Assembly: GCF_000413315.1 (NCBI RefSeq) | Contig: NZ_KE340297.1 | Location: 62,001-126,000, forward strand | Direction: 5' to 3' | Source of the DNA: Propionibacterium sp. oral taxon 192 str. F0372 | Lineage (GTDB): Bacteria > Actinomycetota > Actinomycetes > Propionibacteriales > Propionibacteriaceae | Length of the DNA: 64,000 nt | Shown: piece by piece, positions 37,818 to 48,844 of the stretch | Layout of the letters: each line of letters starts with the position of its first letter | How positions within the stretch are numbered: the first letter of the stretch is position 1 | Notes under the pieces: model-generated | Database searches by the model: none | What the model saw: the letters and a program-made list of their open reading frames with translations, nothing else | Told to the model about the DNA's origin: nothing | Translations under genes and position numbers: made by a program

Positions 37818-40624
37818 GTATCGACACGACCGCTTCGGTTCTGGATGCGCTCGCCGCACGGTTGAGCGATCCGGGCATTCTGGATTCCTCGACCCTGGCC
37901 CGCGCCCTGTACTCGACGGATGCCTCGATCTACCGACTGGTGCCCAGCGTCGTAGCGGTCCCCCGGACCCGTAAGGAATTGGTTGAATTAGTGCGCGCCG
38001 CTTTGGAGGTGGGCCTGCCCATCACGACTCGTGGAGCAGGCACCTCGTGTGCGGGTAATGCGGTGGGGACTGGGCTGATCATCGATACATCCAGGCATCT
38101 GAACCGGATCATCTCCATTGATGAGGTTTCCGGAACCGCCGAGATCGAACCCGGGGTGATCCAATCACAACTCCAGGCCGCGGTTACCCCGCTCGGTTGG
38201 CGCTACGGCCCCGATCCTTCGACTGCGAACCGCTGCACGGTAGGCGGAATGATCGGCAACAACGCCTGCGGGCCCCGGGCCCTGGGATACGGGCGCAGCG
38301 CAGACAACATCGTCGAACTGGAGGTAATCACCGGCACTGGGGAATGCCTCACTCTTACCCAGGACGCCCACGGACCGACCCTTGACCGGTTACGCCAGGT
38401 GGTGGGCGAATCGCTGGGGGTGATCCGCACCGAATTCGGCACATTCACCCGCCAGGTCTCCGGGTATTCGATGGAACATCTGCTCCCGGAGAAAGGCTTC
38501 GACGCTGCCAAATTCTTCGCTGGCACCGAGGGCACCTTGGGGGTGATCACCCGGGCGGTGGTGAAGCTCGTCAAGGACGCCCCGCTGAAGCTGACAATCG
38601 CCCTGGGCTATCCGACGATGGCAGATGCCGCCGATGCAATGCCCCTCATCCTTCCTTTCTCCCCCACCGCCTGCGAGGGCATGGACCGCCGGCTGTCCGA
38701 TGTGGTGGCCGAGCGTCTCGGGGCATCGGCAGTGCCGGATCTGCCCGATGGCGACGGATGGGTGTTCATCGAACTCGTGGGCGATGACATGGACGAGATG
38801 CTCACCCGCGCCCATGGCATGGTCGACGTTTCCGGATGCACCGAGGGGTGGGTGGTCACCGACCCTGCGCAGGCCGCCCGGTTGTGGACCATCCGCACCG
38901 ATGCCGCTGGCTTGGCCTCGGTTGCCCTTGATGAACCGGCATGGGCCGGGTGGGAGGATGCCGCGGTACCTGCTGACAGGCTCGGCGCCTATCTGCGCGA
39001 TTTCGACGCCTTGTTGGAGAGATTCGGGCTTCATGGGCTGCCCTACGGTCATTTCGGTGAAGGGTGTGTCCACTGCCGTATCGACGTGCCGTTGACCCGC
39101 GACGACGGTACTCAAGTGCTGCACGAGTTCATCACCGAAGCTGGGAAACTCGTCGCATCCCACGGGGGTTCGATGTCCGGTGAGCATGGTGATGGGCGGG
39201 CTCGTTCCGAGTTACTGCCCCTGATGTACTCGACCGGAGCCCTCAACCTGTTCGCGGCGGTCAAGCAGATCTTCGATCCGAACAACCTGCTGAACCCCGG
39301 GGTGCTGGTCGATCCGGAGCCCCTTAACCACAATGTGCGCCCATTCCTGGCCCGCAATTCGCCGTTGACGATGTCCCACCCCGAATTCGCTAAGGCTGTC
39401 CACTCGTGCACCGGAGTCGGCAAGTGCCGCTCCGATTCGACGAAAGTGGGCTCGGTGATGTGTCCCTCCTACCAAGCCTCCGGGGATGAGAAGGATTCCA
39501 CCAGAGGCCGTTCACGCATCTTGCAGGAGATGATCAACGGCACCCTGATCACCGGCGGATGGGCCTCCCCCGAAGTCACCGAGGCACTTGAATTGTGCCT
39601 ATCGTGCAAGGGATGCCGCAGAGACTGCCCAACCGGGGTGGACATGGCGGCCTTCAAGTCACGGGTACTGTTCGAGAAGTACCGCGGCAGATTGCGACCG
39701 ACGAGCCACTACGCGATGGGTTGGTTGCCCAGATGGGGACGGCTAACCACCAGGTTGCGGATCGGGGTGCTGATGAATTTCGTGCTCCAGACCCCGGGAT
39801 TGCAACACATCGCCCGCTGGGTGGCGGGGGTGGACCAGCGTCGCCCGATGCCTCGATTCCGCACTGGAGCGGCTGCATCCCACCAGCATCACGAATTAAC
39901 TGGCGGCACCGCGCGTCGTGGGCGGGTCGCAGTATGGGTGGATTCCTTCTCCGACGCATTCGAAGGCGGTCAGGTGGTCGCCCTGCTCAACCTGCTGGTA
40001 TCGCTTGGCTTCGAACCGAAGGTGGTTTCCGGCGATGCCTGCTGCGGGCTGACCTGGATCACCACCGGGCAATTGGACGGGGCCCGCCGCCAGCTGCGAC
40101 ATGCTCTGGAAGTGCTTGCCCCGATCGCCGAGCAGCAGGTGCCGATCATCGGCCTGGAGCCCTCCTGCATGGCGGTATGGCGTTCAGACGCCGCTGAGCT
40201 GCTGCCCGATGAACCCCGAGTGGCAGTGGTGCGGGATGCCATCACCACCTTGGGTGAGTTGTTGGATGGACTCGACGACTGGATACCACCGGATCTGAGC
40301 GGGCTCACCATCGTCGCCCAGCCCCACTGCCATCAGACCTCGGTGCTCGGTCATGCCGCCGACAAGCGGGTGCTGGAACGCACCGGGGCGAAGGTCATCA
40401 TCTTGGGAGGGTGTTGTGGGCTGGCCGGCAATTTCGGTGTGGAGCGCGGCCACTACGAAACCTCGGTGAAGGTCGCCGAGCACGATCTTCTGCCCGCAAT
40501 CCACGAGGCCGGGCAGCAAGCGATCATCCTGGCCGACGGTTTCTCCTGCCGCAAACAGGTCAAGGACTTGGAAAACCGCACTGCGCTCACCCTGCCCGAA
40601 CTGCTCATCAAGTACATGGGGTGA
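37814..40624 (+). CDS. FAD-linked oxidase fused to a 4Fe-4S CCG-domain module (D-lactate/2-hydroxyacid dehydrogenase type)
   Basis: A 936-residue fusion. Residues about 30-250 form the FAD-binding PCMH domain (GTSCAGNAVGTGLI and PSTANRCTVGGMIGNNACG), and about 280-510 the FAD-oxidase C domain ending in GGSMSGEHGDGRARSELLP. Cys clusters follow: CTGVGKCR at about 531 and CLSCKGCRRDC at about 594, for 4Fe-4S centres. Two CCG motifs come last (DACCGL near 742, GGCCGL near 866), as in GlcF and heterodisulfide reductase. The family oxidises D-lactate, glycolate or D-2-hydroxyglutarate and passes electrons to the membrane chain. GTG overlaps the MarR stop. Confidence 0.88.
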   Translation: MSIDTTASVLDALAARLSDPGILDSSTLARALYSTDASIYRLVPSVVAVPRTRKELVELVRAALEVGLPITTRGAGTSCAGNAVGTGLIIDTSRHLNRIISIDEVSGTAEIEPGVIQSQLQAAVTPLGWRYGPDPSTANRCTVGGMIGNNACGPRALGYGRSADNIVELEVITGTGECLTLTQDAHGPTLDRLRQVVGESLGVIRTEFGTFTRQVSGYSMEHLLPEKGFDAAKFFAGTEGTLGVITRAVVKLVKDAPLKLTIALGYPTMADAADAMPLILPFSPTACEGMDRRLSDVVAERLGASAVPDLPDGDGWVFIELVGDDMDEMLTRAHGMVDVSGCTEGWVVTDPAQAARLWTIRTDAAGLASVALDEPAWAGWEDAAVPADRLGAYLRDFDALLERFGLHGLPYGHFGEGCVHCRIDVPLTRDDGTQVLHEFITEAGKLVASHGGSMSGEHGDGRARSELLPLMYSTGALNLFAAVKQIFDPNNLLNPGVLVDPEPLNHNVRPFLARNSPLTMSHPEFAKAVHSCTGVGKCRSDSTKVGSVMCPSYQASGDEKDSTRGRSRILQEMINGTLITGGWASPEVTEALELCLSCKGCRRDCPTGVDMAAFKSRVLFEKYRGRLRPTSHYAMGWLPRWGRLTTRLRIGVLMNFVLQTPGLQHIARWVAGVDQRRPMPRFRTGAAASHQHHELTGGTARRGRVAVWVDSFSDAFEGGQVVALLNLLVSLGFEPKVVSGDACCGLTWITTGQLDGARRQLRHALEVLAPIAEQQVPIIGLEPSCMAVWRSDAAELLPDEPRVAVVRDAITTLGELLDGLDDWIPPDLSGLTIVAQPHCHQTSVLGHAADKRVLERTGAKVIILGGCCGLAGNFGVERGHYETSVKVAEHDLLPAIHEAGQQAIILADGFSCRKQVKDLENRTALTLPELLIKYMG

Positions 40625-40672
40625 GCCCCCAAAAAACCGGGCGCCGATGAACTCACGGAGCCGGTGGAGAGC

Positions 40673-42358
<1,686 letters not shown>

Positions 42359-42631
42359 TGCGGCGCATGCTCCCTTGAGTAGACCGGACAATCCTCGTCA
42401 ATTATGCCGGACATCTGTTCACTTCCCCGCCGCGACGATGCCATCACCCGGTGCCCGGTCGGGCCCAACCAGCATGGGTGCCATCCGGATCACGGCACTG
42501 GCAGCCTCGTATCCCTTGTCCTCGCTAGATCCCGGCAATCCCCCAGGTTCAATGACGTTCGTCGGTGTTGCTGGCAAACAGCCCGCTACCCACCGGCACA
42601 GATGTGAGCGGGAGCTCTTCGATGGTCACGT

Positions 42632-43255
42632 TCATCGGGCGCCTCCAACGGCCAGCAGACGTGCGACGTATTTGGCGAGGACATCGGTTTCCACGTTGAC
42701 CCGATCGCCCACATGAAGCCCACCGAGCCGGGTGGAAGTCAAGGTGACCGGAATCAGCCCAACCTCGAACCATGCGCTGGTCCCTGGTTGGTTCACTGCG
42801 GTGACGGTCAGAGAGACCCCATCGACGGTGATTGATCCTTTCTCGGCGATCTGATCAGCCAATCTGTCAGGTACCAAGATCCGCATCCTGGTCCATTCCC
42901 CTTGTGGCTCAATGATTTCCACCATTCCCGTGGCATCCACGTGTCCTTGAACGATGTGTCCATCGAGGCGTTCGCCAAGCTTGGTGCAACGCTCCAGGTT
43001 GACGACATCACCGGGGCTCAGGGAACCGATGTTGGTGCGTTCAAGGGTCTCCCCCATCACATCGGCGGCAAAACCTGCAGGCAATCCAGGATCGCTGAGC
43101 GCGGTGAGGCACACCCCGTTGACGGCCATCGATCCTCCTGGGACAAGATCGTCGGCAGCATGATCCGGGTCAATATGCAACCGGGTAACTCCGGGGGTAT
43201 GGTCGGGCAGCACGGCGACGACCCGGCCGGTAGCGGTGATTATTCCTGTGAACAC
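42632..43255 (-). CDS. ribE: Riboflavin synthase alpha subunit
   Basis: Converts two 6,7-dimethyl-8-ribityllumazines into riboflavin. The 207-residue protein starts VFTGIITATGRV and shows the internal duplication of the family: MAVNGVCLTA in the first half and ITVDGVSLTV in the second, with LDGHIVQGHVDATG between. GTG at 43255 is supported by AAAGGA seven bases upstream. The rest of the rib operon is not adjacent: the following 270 bp down to ettA hold no ribBA or ribH, and no FMN riboswitch pattern was recognised upstream. Confidence 0.94.
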   Translation of the reverse strand: MFTGIITATGRVVAVLPDHTPGVTRLHIDPDHAADDLVPGGSMAVNGVCLTALSDPGLPAGFAADVMGETLERTNIGSLSPGDVVNLERCTKLGERLDGHIVQGHVDATGMVEIIEPQGEWTRMRILVPDRLADQIAEKGSITVDGVSLTVTAVNQPGTSAWFEVGLIPVTLTSTRLGGLHVGDRVNVETDVLAKYVARLLAVGGAR

Positions 43256-43417
43256 TGGTGTTTTCCTTTCCCAGGGTGAGCCAGGGCACGACATCAGTGC
43301 CGTGTCTCGCGAAATGGTCAATCCGGACATCAAGAGAGTGCTGCACAACGCCAGCCCCGATCCCAACCCAGATGTCTTCCCCGCGCAGGATTCCGACGCC
43401 GCCGGATGCGCGGATTG

Positions 43418-45046
43418 TCAGCCCGCAGCTGCTCGCCTGACGCGTGACCGACCTTCGTGGTAGCGGGTCAGCTCGGCGTTGATCGGAGCGATCACCAACT
43501 CGTCGGATACCTCGGCCATCGCCTTGGTGAGCACACGCTCGGCACGCAGTGCCTTGGCACGGGCCCCGGCCTCCACGCCAATCCGGGCCAATCCGGCAGT
43601 CGCCAGACCGGCGATGACCCCTCCGATGAGCAGCACGGTGGGCAACGGGACCTTGCCGATCAGTATGCGAGGCAGATGGGGCAATTGCATGTATGCCAGC
43701 AGCGCGTCAATCAACAGCCACAACCCACCGAATGCGGCGGTGAAGAAGATGACCCATTGCAGGATCCTCACCGCCGACCACCAGTTGTGTCCGCTGTCCA
43801 TCGCTAGATCGGCGGTCGCGACGGCCGTGTCCAATTTGTCGGCCAGCACCGCCCGGTTCGTCAACGACTTGGCCCTGATCTCATCAACCCAGCCCTGGGG
43901 CAGCCCCTGCGAGGCAACTGCGGCGAGTTCTCGTAGTGCGGTGTCCACCCGCGCATCCTGCACTCCTTGGGCACGTCTGGGCAGGGAAGTGCGTTGCACT
44001 GACACCGGAGCGATCTCTCCAGCCCGGTCTGCCTTGGTCACCCCCTTATCCAGCCGCAACATGCGCAACGGGTCGGGGCGGAAGCGGTTGATCCAAGCCA
44101 GTACCGGCCACCCGGTGGCGCTGACTCCGCGATGCCGCATTGAGCGAAGCACCGCCTCCCGCACAAGACCGAGCCCGGCCGCCTGGGCCAAGGATTCGTT
44201 GAGAGCCCGGGCCCGGGCTTCCGGCACCTTCTCCGCCACCTTGGCGTTCCCGTAGGCTTGGTTGAGACGATCGGCGACGCGATGCACGTCGGCATTCAGC
44301 CGGGCCGCCACACTGCGCTTCGACTGCACGGCCCGGGAAATGGCCTTACGTAGACCCTCAACGCCCTGCCCGGTAAGAGCGGAGACTCCCAGTAGCTTGG
44401 CCTTGGTGAGTCCCTCGGAATCGAGCAGCCGCCGTAGATCGGCCATCGCATCGCAGGCCTGATCCGAGGTGAGCCGATCGATCTGGTTGAGGACGACCAA
44501 CATCACCTCGGCATGGGCGGCCATGGGCTTCAGGTACTCGTCGTGCAGCATGGCGTCGGCATATTTCTGCGGGTCAACCACCCAGATGAACATGTCGACA
44601 AGTTCCAACAGCCGGTCGACCTCCAACCGGTGGGTGACGACGGTGGAGTCGTGATCGGGAAGGTCCATCAAGATCAACCCGTCGAGAGCGACGTCATCCC
44701 CCTTCACTTGGTGGCGGCGGGGCACGTCGAGCCAGTCGAGCAGGCCGGCAACATCACCACCGGATCCCCAACTGGCCGCCATCGCCCTGGAAGTGGTCGG
44801 TCGCTTCATGCCGGGTTCCGCCAGCCTGGTACCAGAGATCGCGTTGAACAGGGAGGACTTCCCTGATCCGGTGGCCCCCGCCAAGGCGACGACGGTGTGG
44901 TTTGTGGAAAAGGCCAATCGCCGGTCGATCCGGGAGGCCACTGCCAAGGCTTCGTCTATGAGGGTGGCGTCAAGCCGCCATTGGGCGAACTCAGCCGCCT
45001 CCTCCAGATCGGACACCCGATCATTGAGCGAGTCACGCCTGCCCAT
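43418..45046 (-). CDS. Dynamin-like/YfjP-type GTPase B with two C-terminal membrane helices
   Basis: A 542-residue GTPase. The P loop VVALAGATGSGKSS lies near residue 55; G2 is in RPTTSRA, G3 in LILMDLPDHDS and G4 in VVLNQIDRL (N-x-x-D). Two close membrane helices (WVIFFTAAFGGLWLLIDALL and VPLPTVLLIGGVIAGLATAG) follow near residue 430-490, then a basic amphipathic tail. This layout is that of bacterial membrane-bound dynamin-like GTPases. Its ATG lies inside the end of the preceding GTPase gene (14-bp overlap) with AAGGAG upstream, so the two are made together and may form a heteromer. Confidence 0.82.
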   Translation of the reverse strand: MGRRDSLNDRVSDLEEAAEFAQWRLDATLIDEALAVASRIDRRLAFSTNHTVVALAGATGSGKSSLFNAISGTRLAEPGMKRPTTSRAMAASWGSGGDVAGLLDWLDVPRRHQVKGDDVALDGLILMDLPDHDSTVVTHRLEVDRLLELVDMFIWVVDPQKYADAMLHDEYLKPMAAHAEVMLVVLNQIDRLTSDQACDAMADLRRLLDSEGLTKAKLLGVSALTGQGVEGLRKAISRAVQSKRSVAARLNADVHRVADRLNQAYGNAKVAEKVPEARARALNESLAQAAGLGLVREAVLRSMRHRGVSATGWPVLAWINRFRPDPLRMLRLDKGVTKADRAGEIAPVSVQRTSLPRRAQGVQDARVDTALRELAAVASQGLPQGWVDEIRAKSLTNRAVLADKLDTAVATADLAMDSGHNWWSAVRILQWVIFFTAAFGGLWLLIDALLAYMQLPHLPRILIGKVPLPTVLLIGGVIAGLATAGLARIGVEAGARAKALRAERVLTKAMAEVSDELVIAPINAELTRYHEGRSRVRRAAAG

Positions 45047-46919
45047 GGTTGTCTCCTTCGACGAACTCGGCCTCGTACACGACTGTTTCGGATCGGGGCA
45101 GATCACCAACAACGCCGGGCTCCAGCTCGGCCTGCCCCACCGGCTGGTCGGCTGCCCCACCGGCCCCCAGTTCTGCACGTGCACCAATGATCCCGCGCTT
45201 CGGCTCCGTGGTCGACCCCTGATTTTCCGGAAGGAGTTCCGCATCCCGCTCAGCTTGGACCATGGTCACCGCCGAGATGATGGCATCGGTGCGTTCCGGG
45301 GCCATTCCGAAGTCGGCGAGCACCTTGGTGTACCTAGCAAGTTCGGATGCGAACAGCCCCTCAATGCGAGCGTCCAGGGAATCCTTGGCTGTTTTGGCCA
45401 GCCTACGCACCGCCTCATCGCCGAACACGGCTTCGAGAAGACGCTGTGCCACCACTGCCGAGCCAACGGCGACCCCGCCCTCGGCCCCGGTGATGCCACC
45501 GGTGGAGAAGAAGATGAACAACATCAGTGCGGCCCCCACACCGTTGACCCCGAAAGCTGCGATGCGGGCAGCGGAACGCCGACCCCTGCCTTCCTCGGAT
45601 ACCAGATCCAAGACGTCAGACTGCCACTGCCGAATGGTCCGGGCCACGGCCTCGGCGAAGTCCGGGGTAGGAGTGGCCAGTTCGGGATGGGCGGCCATCA
45701 ACTCACGGCCAGCGGGATGGGATCGCCACACGGATGCGACCCGCTCGGCGGCCTGTTGGCCCTCACCGTTGGTCAGGGCTTCCAATCCGTTGCCGACGGC
45801 CACACCGACCTGCTCTCCGCGTTCTGGATTGCCGGTGAACCAGCCGACGATCCGGTCACGGATCATGCCGACCCGCTTGTCCAGATTCCGCATGAGATCG
45901 CCGGTGCCCACGTAGTCATGCCACCGGGTGAGCACCTCGCCGCGCAACAGGGTGCCATCGGCGGAGGCAACCTGCACCGCGCGGGTTGCCTCCGCCCAAG
46001 TGCCTGTGGCGTCCTTGTCGAGTTGCATGAGTGCGGAGATCTGGGATCGCAGGGCACCGGTCACCTGAGGGGTGCGTTCGATCACCGAATTGATCGCCCC
46101 GTCTAGGGTCTTGCGCACCACCTGTCCACGTGCCTTGTTGTCGGCGGCTAGACCGGCCAAGAATGAACGGATCGGCGCGACCGCCGTGTCCGGCAGGAGA
46201 CCTTCGGCATCAACCAGGGTCTCGGGGACGGCAAACAGCGGTGCCTGGGCCAGGCCTTGTTCGATCATCATGCGCCCCAAGTCGGCGGGTATCACATGCA
46301 TCGCACCCGGCGGTACCCGATCACAGATCACAGCGATGGAAGCCCCTCGCTCGACGGCGGTCTGAAGGAATCCCCATGGCACGACGTCGGCGTAGCGAGC
46401 AGCCGACGTCACGAACAGCCACAGATCTGCGGCGTCAAGAAGTTGGGTTGCCAGGATCCGATTCGCGGATTCAACCGAGTCAATATCGGGGGCGTCGAGA
46501 ATGGCCAGCCCTTGCGGGAGGGTGGGTTCGACCACGAGTTGGAGGGTTGCCCGGTCGTTGGCGACAGTGCGGGTACGTACCATCCCAGGCAGGATCCGGT
46601 CGTCCTCGAACCAGTGGGCATCTTCTGGGTTGTGCACCAGAACCGGTGACTTGGTGGTGGGCCGGATCACCCCGGGACGGGTGACGACCCTCCCAATGAG
46701 CGAACTGACAAGGGTCGATTTTCCTGCTCCCGTGGATCCACCGACAACCGCGAGCACCGGGGCCTCAAGATTGGCCAGACGCGGGAGGATGTAGTCGTCG
46801 AGTTGGGTCACGATCTGGCGGGCCGTGTCCTGCCCTTCCTCGGCATCAGGGAGCCGAAGTGGGAATCGTGCCGCGCCCAGTGCGTCACGCAGCAGCGTCA
46901 GGGAATAAGCCAACCCCAT
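45033..46919 (-). CDS. Dynamin-like/YfjP-type GTPase A
   Basis: A 628-residue GTPase with P loop VLAVVGGSTGAGKST at residues about 55-69, G2 in IRPTTKSP and G3 in LAILDAPDIDSV. A hydrophobic segment (VNGVGAALMLFIFFSTGGIT) near residue 500 and a final, Glu/Ala-rich tail follow. The G4 motif is weaker than in its partner. ATG at 46919 has GGGAGG upstream. It is the first of a pair of tandem GTPases, and lies 71 bp downstream of a PrsW-type protease gene in the same direction. Homologous pairs are widespread in actinobacteria, where related proteins act at division septa. Confidence 0.82.
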   Translation of the reverse strand: MGLAYSLTLLRDALGAARFPLRLPDAEEGQDTARQIVTQLDDYILPRLANLEAPVLAVVGGSTGAGKSTLVSSLIGRVVTRPGVIRPTTKSPVLVHNPEDAHWFEDDRILPGMVRTRTVANDRATLQLVVEPTLPQGLAILDAPDIDSVESANRILATQLLDAADLWLFVTSAARYADVVPWGFLQTAVERGASIAVICDRVPPGAMHVIPADLGRMMIEQGLAQAPLFAVPETLVDAEGLLPDTAVAPIRSFLAGLAADNKARGQVVRKTLDGAINSVIERTPQVTGALRSQISALMQLDKDATGTWAEATRAVQVASADGTLLRGEVLTRWHDYVGTGDLMRNLDKRVGMIRDRIVGWFTGNPERGEQVGVAVGNGLEALTNGEGQQAAERVASVWRSHPAGRELMAAHPELATPTPDFAEAVARTIRQWQSDVLDLVSEEGRGRRSAARIAAFGVNGVGAALMLFIFFSTGGITGAEGGVAVGSAVVAQRLLEAVFGDEAVRRLAKTAKDSLDARIEGLFASELARYTKVLADFGMAPERTDAIISAVTMVQAERDAELLPENQGSTTEPKRGIIGARAELGAGGAADQPVGQAELEPGVVGDLPRSETVVYEAEFVEGDNHGQA

Positions 46920-46990
46920 GTGTCCTCCCGAACATCGATGTACGGCACAACTCTGGCACGGATCGACCCGAGGAGACACCCGGGTGGGAG

Positions 46991-48547
46991 TCAGGGACGT
47001 GGCGGAGCCCAAGCACCGGCCGCCACAGGCACCCCGACCGGGGGCGGCAACTGCTGGCCGGTACCCTGGCGACGCCGCATGCGCCAGGCTTTCGCTTTAG
47101 ACATCTGAGCCTTGATCCAGGGTCCCCAGGTCTCGGGAATGACCGGCACCCCCTTGGTGCGGCACACGGCCTTCGAACGGGCCTGATCTGCCTGAATCAC
47201 CAGCTCACGCTCACGTTCGATTGCCATCGCATCAACCAGCCCCCGTAACTCCGCGCCACGCAAATAGGCCAGCTCGGTGAGAACCCGCTGCATGTGCAAG
47301 GTGGCTGCCAAGGTGCGTGGGCCACGCAGCAGCGCACACAGCGCCATCCGCCAGCGCCCGAAGAATTTGGAGAACTCGACGGGGTCGGAAGGCTCCAGCC
47401 ATCCCATGTGAACAAACTCGGTGAGTCGCACCTTGATGGTGCGCACTTGGGTGACATAGCGCAGGACCGAGTAGATGGTGAGTGCCAAGACGGCCCCCCA
47501 ACCGACGACCGCCATCACGATGGATGAGGCACCCACGGTCGCGAAACCGTTGAATGCCATGTGCCCGAAGCAGGCCATCAGATAACCAGCTGCCGGAGCC
47601 AGCACCCGCACAAATTTTGACCGGTTCGACAGGGCCACGATGAGCCCCAAGGCAGTGAAAGTGGTGAACAACGGATGTCCGAAAGAGGTGAGCACCCCGC
47701 GCAACAACACGAGCGACGAGAGCTCGGCGTCGGCATCGGTCTGGTAAATCGAAACCGCGTACATGTAGGTACGCACGTAGTAGACGATGTTCTCGCAGAA
47801 TGCGAATCCCAAGGCGGACAGCGCAGCAAGGGTCACCATCTGGTGCATGGCCGCGATGCGGCGCCTCATCCACACCGCCAACCAGAACAACACGGTGGCC
47901 TTGGCGGCCTCCTCCACGAAGGGTGCGGAGTAGATCGCAGCCCGGGCCGATGTCGCGGCATCAACCGGGCCGTCGGCCTTCATCAATTCTCCGGCCCACG
48001 TGTTGACGTGCAGGGATACGAAGATGGCAACAGCCCCTCCCCATCCCAATGCCAGCCACTTCATCGACCACGTGGTGGGACGGAGCCGATCGAAGGCGAT
48101 GAGCGCCACCACGTACACCCCTAGGGTGATCAGCGCCGGTTTGCTGACGGTGATGAATGCCTCGTTGAGCTGCGGCCATGTCAGTTTGGTGGGGGTACCG
48201 TAGGCTTCCTCGGTGACCGCTGCGACCTCGGCGATCAACGAATCACCGATGTTGCGATACACCATCCAGACCAGCCCGCCGTAGATCAGGGTCATCACGG
48301 TGACCACCCAGAAGCGCCGGGAGCGCAAAACATTGCGCTGCCACCAGCCCAGGGACATGTCACGCTTGATGGCCATCCCGTTGCGGTAGCGACGCCGCTG
48401 CGAGGCATGGTCCACCCCAGCTCTTCCCTGCCCCTCCGGCGTCCTAGCCAACCGGTCAGCTGCACCTCGCCCCGTCGACGCGACGACGCGGGCACGCCGG
48501 GGTGTCTCGGCCGCGGGTGGACGCCAGACCTCCGCATCACCACTCAT
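46991..48547 (-). CDS. PrsW-family intramembrane metalloprotease
   Basis: A 518-residue protein with about seven to eight membrane helices. The PrsW motifs are in order: PFVEEAAK (E-E-x-x-K) in helix 4, LGFAFCENIVYYV, SFGHPLFTTFTALG and CFGHMAFNGFA, supplying the Glu and His ligands. The family cleaves anti-sigma factors and related membrane proteins. An N-terminal stretch of about 90 residues and a C-terminal cytoplasmic region of about 150 residues are additions. ATG at 48547 is taken as start; MAIKRDM at about residue 58 is an alternative. It heads the operon with the two GTPases. Confidence 0.85.
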   Translation of the reverse strand: MSGDAEVWRPPAAETPRRARVVASTGRGAADRLARTPEGQGRAGVDHASQRRRYRNGMAIKRDMSLGWWQRNVLRSRRFWVVTVMTLIYGGLVWMVYRNIGDSLIAEVAAVTEEAYGTPTKLTWPQLNEAFITVSKPALITLGVYVVALIAFDRLRPTTWSMKWLALGWGGAVAIFVSLHVNTWAGELMKADGPVDAATSARAAIYSAPFVEEAAKATVLFWLAVWMRRRIAAMHQMVTLAALSALGFAFCENIVYYVRTYMYAVSIYQTDADAELSSLVLLRGVLTSFGHPLFTTFTALGLIVALSNRSKFVRVLAPAAGYLMACFGHMAFNGFATVGASSIVMAVVGWGAVLALTIYSVLRYVTQVRTIKVRLTEFVHMGWLEPSDPVEFSKFFGRWRMALCALLRGPRTLAATLHMQRVLTELAYLRGAELRGLVDAMAIERERELVIQADQARSKAVCRTKGVPVIPETWGPWIKAQMSKAKAWRMRRRQGTGQQLPPPVGVPVAAGAWAPPRP

Positions 48548-48624
48548 GGCCGCAAGACTACCCGGCACTGGTCAACACCCTGTTCATCCGCGGCCACGCA
48601 CGGCAACCATCCGATGGCTGTTAG

Positions 48625-48697
48625 CGCCCCCGGCGAGGATCGAACTCGCGACCAGCCGCTTAGAAGGCGGATGCTCTATCCACTGAGCTACGGAGGC
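48625..48697 (-). tRNA. tRNA-Arg (anticodon TCT)
   Basis: On the reverse strand, acceptor GCCTCCG pairs with CGGGGGC including one T-G pair. The anticodon loop CTTCTAA gives TCT. The T arm reads GCGAGTTCGATCCTCGC. The top pair of the anticodon stem is a T-C mismatch. No CCA is encoded. Confidence 0.93.
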
Positions 48698-48790
48698 AGG
48701 TACACACTACAGTGCCCTGCCCCATGCCTGTCACCGGTCATCGCAACCGATCGATAGACCTGGACCCCGGTTGGGTGACGAGGAACGCCC

Positions 48791-48820
48791 CGGCCCCTGA
48801 TCCGCTCAGGACCGGGGCCG
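48791..48820 (-). terminator. Hairpin after the acetyltransferase gene
   Basis: CGGCCCC (48791-48797) pairs with GGGGCCG (48814-48820), with CTGA/TCAG continuing the stem inward. It lies 25 bp beyond the stop of the minus-strand GNAT gene. Confidence 0.55.
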
Positions 48821-48844
48821 GTGGGGTGTGAGGTGTCTCTCGTG

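Noticed and set aside
42392-42631. Small gene after ribE (28 codons from an ATGA overlap) or a longer frame ending near 42420
   Set aside because: The short frame has no known counterpart and the longer one has no start codon, so neither can be supported.
43256-43417. FMN riboswitch before ribE
   Set aside because: The conserved AGGGGCAGGG and related riboswitch blocks are absent from the reverse strand; only short unremarkable sequence is present.
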